DNA of 32,916 nt from Bacillota bacterium. Its GTDB lineage: Bacteria > Bacillota > Clostridia > Peptostreptococcales > Anaerovoracaceae. The translations under genes and the position numbers were made by a program. Positions 29,811 through 32,916 of this stretch are shown here, in pieces. The stretch lies in the NCBI GenBank assembly GCA_019420305.1, contig JAHZHL010000001.1, positions 1-32,916 on the forward strand. Reading direction: 5' to 3'. The notes below the pieces were generated by a model. It was given only the letters and a program-made list of their open reading frames with translations, was not told the DNA's origin and did not search any database. Every line of letters starts with the position of its first letter. The stretch's first letter is position 1.

Positions 29811-30731
29811 ATGAGTAAAGTTTTAATTGGAATGGATAAGAGCGGATCTTACCGGGTCTATCTTACAATCACGACAGACATGGTAGAAAAAGCCAGGAAT
29901 ATACATATGACGACGCCCCTTGCCACAGCAGGGCTGGGAAGAGTCCTTACAGCAGCTGGTATGATGGCGGTGATGCTGAAAAACCCGGAGGATAAACTGA
30001 CACTGCACATCAAAGGCGATGGTCCGGCAAAGCAGATTATGGCTACAGCGGATGGGAAAGGGAATGTAAAAGGGTATATTGCAAATCCGGATGTGGATCT
30101 GCCGCTTACAAAAGAAGGAAAACTGGATGTCGGAGGTTCTATCGGAATCGGAAATCTGACCGTTATCAAAGATATGGGATTAAAAGAGCCTTATATGGGT
30201 ACGATTGCTCTTGTAAACGGCGAAATCGCGGAAGACTTAACTGCGTATTTTTTTATTTCCGAGCAGCAGAACACTTCCGTTGCGCTGGGCGTAAAGATTG
30301 AACGGGATTATAAAACAGGAGCTGCCGGAGGCATGATTATTCAGATGCTCCCAAACGCGGAAGAAGCATCTGTTGATGCGCTGGAAGAGATGATCGGAAA
30401 AATGCCGCCTCTGACTTCGCTGATCGATGAAGTTTCCGCCCGGTGCGCGGGAAAAAGCCGGGAAGGCATCCTTTCTGAACTGATGAATGAAATCTTTAAA
30501 GGAATGCCGCAGGAATACCGGTTAGAGCCACTGGAAACAAGAGAGATTCGATGGAACTGCGACTGCAGTGAAGAACGCCTGGAAAAAGCGCTGATGAGCA
30601 TTGGCAGAAAGGATCTGACAAAGATTCTGGAAGAAGACGGGCAAGCGGAGCTGCAGTGCCAGTTCTGTCTGAAAAAGTATCATTTTGATAAAGCTCATTT
30701 AGAACGAATATTGGAGGAGATGCCGGAATGA
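29811..30731 (+). CDS. hslO: Hsp33 redox-regulated chaperone
   Basis: A 306-aa holdase. The N-terminal substrate-binding core (1-230) includes GLGRVLTAAGMM and the glycine-rich GGSIGIGNLTVIKDMG. The C-terminal zinc switch has all four cysteines, CDC (250, 252) and CQFC (283, 286). Oxidation releases zinc and activates the chaperone in the cytoplasm, so it protects this anaerobe from oxidative unfolding. The start has GGGGAGAGGAAA upstream. Its stop overlaps the next gene (ATGA). Confidence 0.95.
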   Translation: MSKVLIGMDKSGSYRVYLTITTDMVEKARNIHMTTPLATAGLGRVLTAAGMMAVMLKNPEDKLTLHIKGDGPAKQIMATADGKGNVKGYIANPDVDLPLTKEGKLDVGGSIGIGNLTVIKDMGLKEPYMGTIALVNGEIAEDLTAYFFISEQQNTSVALGVKIERDYKTGAAGGMIIQMLPNAEEASVDALEEMIGKMPPLTSLIDEVSARCAGKSREGILSELMNEIFKGMPQEYRLEPLETREIRWNCDCSEERLEKALMSIGRKDLTKILEEDGQAELQCQFCLKKYHFDKAHLERILEEMPE

Positions 30732-31153
30732 AAACTATTATGATGAGAATAATCGGAACGCAGATAAACGCGGAAATGGAAGAAGATCAGATGGAATTTG
30801 TCACAGAAGGAAAACTGTATCAGAAGGGAGATTCTTTGTACCTTCTTTATGATGAAAGTGAAATTTCCGGAATGCCGGGATGCAAAACGCGTCTCAAACT
30901 GAAGGACGGAATTATAAAAATGAAGAGAGTGGGAGAAAAAGTCGGGATTGATACGGAAATTGAATTTGAAAAGGGAAAGCGATACACCGGCTATTACGAC
31001 ACGCCGTTTGGTGCCATTGAAATGGAAGTCCTTACAAATCATATTGAAAACAATCTGACCCCGGAAGGAACAGGAACACTGGATATTGATTATCATATAA
31101 GCCTGAAAGGACTCGCCGAGGGGCGGAATAAATTAAATATACAGCTGATGTAA
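30728..31153 (+). CDS. DUF1934 (YwiB-like) beta-barrel protein
   Basis: A 141-aa protein of the DUF1934 family, small calycin-like barrels of unknown function. Visible features are an N-terminal strand MMRIIGTQINAE, DSLYLLYDESEISGMPGCKTRLKL, GYYDTPFGAIEMEVLTN, and the closing strand GTLDIDYHISLKG. The ATGA overlap with hslO shows translational coupling, which suggests a shared role or dose with Hsp33; this is inference. Confidence 0.8.
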   Translation: MKTIMMRIIGTQINAEMEEDQMEFVTEGKLYQKGDSLYLLYDESEISGMPGCKTRLKLKDGIIKMKRVGEKVGIDTEIEFEKGKRYTGYYDTPFGAIEMEVLTNHIENNLTPEGTGTLDIDYHISLKGLAEGRNKLNIQLM

Positions 31154-31175
31154 AAAAAAGGGAGGGGATTTGATT

Positions 31176-31268
31176 ATGATGAATAAGAAGGCGATTCAAA
31201 TCGTAGCAGTCGCGATCATAGCGGCGATGGTTATAACCACCGTAGTGAGCGCAGTCGTATTTTTATAA
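31176..31268 (+). CDS. 30-aa single-pass membrane protein, Prli42-like
   Basis: A 30-codon frame starting MMNKKAIQIVAVAIIAAMVI and ending SAVVFL. The pattern is a short basic N terminus, one hydrophobic segment and an immediate end. GGGAGGGG lies eight bases before the ATG, a strong site that supports translation. Length, the NKK start and the AMVI..V.S...FL pattern recall Prli42 (the stressosome anchor of Listeria) and other tiny membrane proteins of the DUF4044 kind. The resemblance is by eye, and no stressosome gene is nearby, though sigB/rsbW occurs in the window. It lies between the DUF1934 and DUF1846 genes. Confidence 0.72.
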   Translation: MMNKKAIQIVAVAIIAAMVITTVVSAVVFL

Positions 31269-31306
31269 CTATCGTTATATTTAGCAAAAGGAGAGGAAGA
31301 AATTTC

Positions 31307-32824
31307 ATGGCAAAAATAGGGTTTGACGCAAACAAGTATATTGAAGAGCAATCAAAGTATATCCTGGAACGGATTAATGAAGGTCAGGGAGAACGCCTTT
31401 ATCTGGAATTTGGAGGAAAGTTGGTGCAGGATAAACATGCGATGCGCGTTTTACCGGGATTTGATGAAAATGCGAAAATAAAGCTGCTGCAAAAGATGAA
31501 GGAACAGGTAGAAATTATTATTTGCATTTATTCAGGCGACATTATGACCAGCAAGACACGCGCGGATTTCGGGATCACTTATGATCTTGAGGTGCTCCGG
31601 CTGATCGACACATTCCGGCATTATGATCTGGAAATCAACAGTGTTGTTGTGACACGATACGAGGACGACGCTCCCGCAGTGGATATGTTCCTGAATAAAC
31701 TGGAACGCCGCGGGATCAAGACATACAAACACAGGTTTACAAAGGGATATCCTACTGATGTAGAAACGATTGTAAGTGATGAAGGATACGGCGCGAACCC
31801 ATACATAGAAGTAAGCAAGCCTCTGGTTGTCGTAACCGGACCGGGCGGCGGCAGCGGAAAACTGGCAACCTGTCTTTCGCAGCTCTACCATGATTATAAA
31901 AGGGGCAAGAAAGTCCGTTACGCCAAATTTGAGACGTTCCCGATCTGGAATATTCCGTTGAAACATCCGGTTAACATCGCTTATGAAGCGGCGACCGCCG
32001 ATCTGCGGGATGTCAATATGATTGACTCTTTTCACCTGGAAGCATACGGAGAAATGGCAGTCAATTACAATCGGGATCTGGAAGTATTTCCGGTTGTAAA
32101 AAGGATCATTGAAAAGATTACAGGAGAAGAATCTGAATATAAAAGCCCTACAGATATGGGTGTCAATCGGGCGGGATTCAGCATCATTGATGATGAAGTA
32201 GTCAAGGAAGCAGCCTGTCAGGAGATTATTCGCAGATATCTTAATGCGTTGTGTGATTATAAAAAGGGAAGGATTGATGACGGCGCGGTAGAGCGTTCTA
32301 AACTTTTAATGGATGAACTGGAATTGAAAACAGAAGACCGGCATGTTGTAAAACCGGCAAGGGATTACGCTGAATATAAGAGAAATCGTGATAAACGTTA
32401 TGAGAATGTTGTTATCATGTCTCTGGAACTTCCAAACGGGCAGATTGTCACAGGCCGCAGTTCCCGCAGAATGGTTGCTTCCGCGGCAGTTATCCTGAAT
32501 GCCGTTAAAGTTCTGTGCGGGATGGCAGATGGAATCCATCTGATTTCCCCAAATGTTTTAAAAGGCATTCAGGATATGAAGACAGAAATTCTTCATCATG
32601 AAAAAACAAGTCTCCATTGCGAGGAGGTACTGAGCGCGCTGACAATTTCCGCGGCTACGAATCCATCGGCAGAAGTCGCTCTCAGCAAGCTTTCTGACTT
32701 GCGGGGGTGTCAGGCGCATTGTACGGCGATTTTAAGCGATCGGGATGAGCAGACCATCAAGGCTCTGGGCATCGACGTAACGTGCGATCCGGAATACATC
32801 ACAAACAATTTATACTTCAGCTGA
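31307..32824 (+). CDS. DUF1846 family protein
   Basis: A 505-aa cytoplasmic protein of the DUF1846 family, common in Bacillota and structurally solved but of uncertain function. It begins KIGFDANKYIEEQSKYILER and has a glycine-rich, P-loop-like turn GPGGGSGK (178-185), KFETFPIWNIPLKHPVN, and NPSAEVALSKLSDLRGCQ near the C terminus. Full length for the family. AAAGGAGAGG precedes the ATG, and 38 bases separate it from the small membrane protein, so the two may be cotranscribed. Confidence 0.88.
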   Translation: MAKIGFDANKYIEEQSKYILERINEGQGERLYLEFGGKLVQDKHAMRVLPGFDENAKIKLLQKMKEQVEIIICIYSGDIMTSKTRADFGITYDLEVLRLIDTFRHYDLEINSVVVTRYEDDAPAVDMFLNKLERRGIKTYKHRFTKGYPTDVETIVSDEGYGANPYIEVSKPLVVVTGPGGGSGKLATCLSQLYHDYKRGKKVRYAKFETFPIWNIPLKHPVNIAYEAATADLRDVNMIDSFHLEAYGEMAVNYNRDLEVFPVVKRIIEKITGEESEYKSPTDMGVNRAGFSIIDDEVVKEAACQEIIRRYLNALCDYKKGRIDDGAVERSKLLMDELELKTEDRHVVKPARDYAEYKRNRDKRYENVVIMSLELPNGQIVTGRSSRRMVASAAVILNAVKVLCGMADGIHLISPNVLKGIQDMKTEILHHEKTSLHCEEVLSALTISAATNPSAEVALSKLSDLRGCQAHCTAILSDRDEQTIKALGIDVTCDPEYITNNLYFS

Positions 32825-32833
32825 AAAAAGAAG

Positions 32834-32860
32834 GGAGCAGTAATGAAAGATTACTGCTCC
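32834..32860 (+). other. First hairpin after the DUF1846 gene
   Basis: An 11-bp perfect stem, GGAGCAGTAAT (32834-32844) with ATTACTGCTCC (32850-32860), loop GAAAG, without a T-run. It may protect the mRNA 3' end. Confidence 0.6.
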
Positions 32861-32873
32861 GCAGACTGTAGAC

Positions 32874-32911
32874 AAAAGTCCAATCTCGAGCGAAAGAGAT
32901 TGGACTTTTTC
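32874..32911 (+). terminator. Terminator after the DUF1846 gene
   Basis: A 14-bp perfect stem (32874-32887 with 32896-32909), eight-base loop, ending in a run of five T. Strong intrinsic terminator. Confidence 0.92.
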
Positions 32912-32916
32912 TATGT

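Noticed and set aside
1..32916. CRISPR array, tRNA, rRNA, transposase or prophage genes
   Set aside because: No regularly spaced repeats, tRNA-like cloverleaf, rRNA sequence, or integrase/transposase-like reading frame was seen on either strand.

Overview
The window is the replication-origin region of a low-GC, Gram-positive, spore-forming bacterium, most likely a Clostridia-type anaerobe of the Bacillota. The evidence is the classical gene order trpS/sigB/rsbW/gyrA/gyrB/recF/dnaN/dnaA <- oriC -> rpmH/rnpA/yidD/yidC/jag/mnmE/mnmG/rsmG/noc/soj/parB, the sporulation genes spoIIR and a sipL-like SPOCS/LysM gene, and near-consensus parS and DnaA-box sequences. I cannot assign a family or genus from sequence reading alone. 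No rRNA, tRNA, CRISPR array, insertion sequence or prophage was seen.

Left end (1-5.1 kb, accessory). This part holds the tail of a molybdenum-hydroxylase FAD subunit, a TylF-type methyltransferase with an N-terminal Rossmann domain, a Fic-domain AMPylase on the minus strand, a Mef-like macrolide-efflux MFS transporter behind a leader peptide and two terminator hairpins, a possible 44-aa ORF rich in nested complementarity, and a GNAT acetyltransferase. A 162-bp imperfect palindromic element lies between the Fic gene and the transporter promoter.

Origin left arm (5.1-15.8 kb, all minus strand). dnaA, dnaN, recF, gyrB and gyrA are followed by an rsbW/sigB anti-sigma/sigma pair and trpS. The pair sits inside the gyrase-trpS operon with no rsbV next to it, and the RsbW is cysteine-rich. 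yaaA, usually between dnaN and recF, is absent. oriC looks bipartite. DnaA boxes flank dnaA on both sides, and the dnaA-dnaN gap carries a clear basal unwinding element: two abutting DnaA boxes, a GC cluster, six DnaA-trios and an AT-rich stretch, oriented towards dnaN.

Origin right arm (16-25.7 kb, all plus strand). rpmH has a perfect TTGACA-17-TATAAT promoter. The protein-insertion and RNA-modification genes follow, then noc, soj and parB. A perfect parS forms the stem core of the noc terminator, and a second near-perfect parS ends on the start codon of a SprT-like metalloprotease.

Sporulation and stress end (25.7-32.9 kb). The sipL-like gene has a candidate sigma-E promoter. spoIIR has a candidate sigma-F promoter placed inside a hairpin that would hide its ribosome-binding site in read-through mRNA. 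Then come an HtrA-type membrane protease (minus strand), Hsp33 overlapping a YwiB/DUF1934 gene, a 30-aa single-pass membrane protein resembling Prli42, and a DUF1846 protein followed by twin hairpins.
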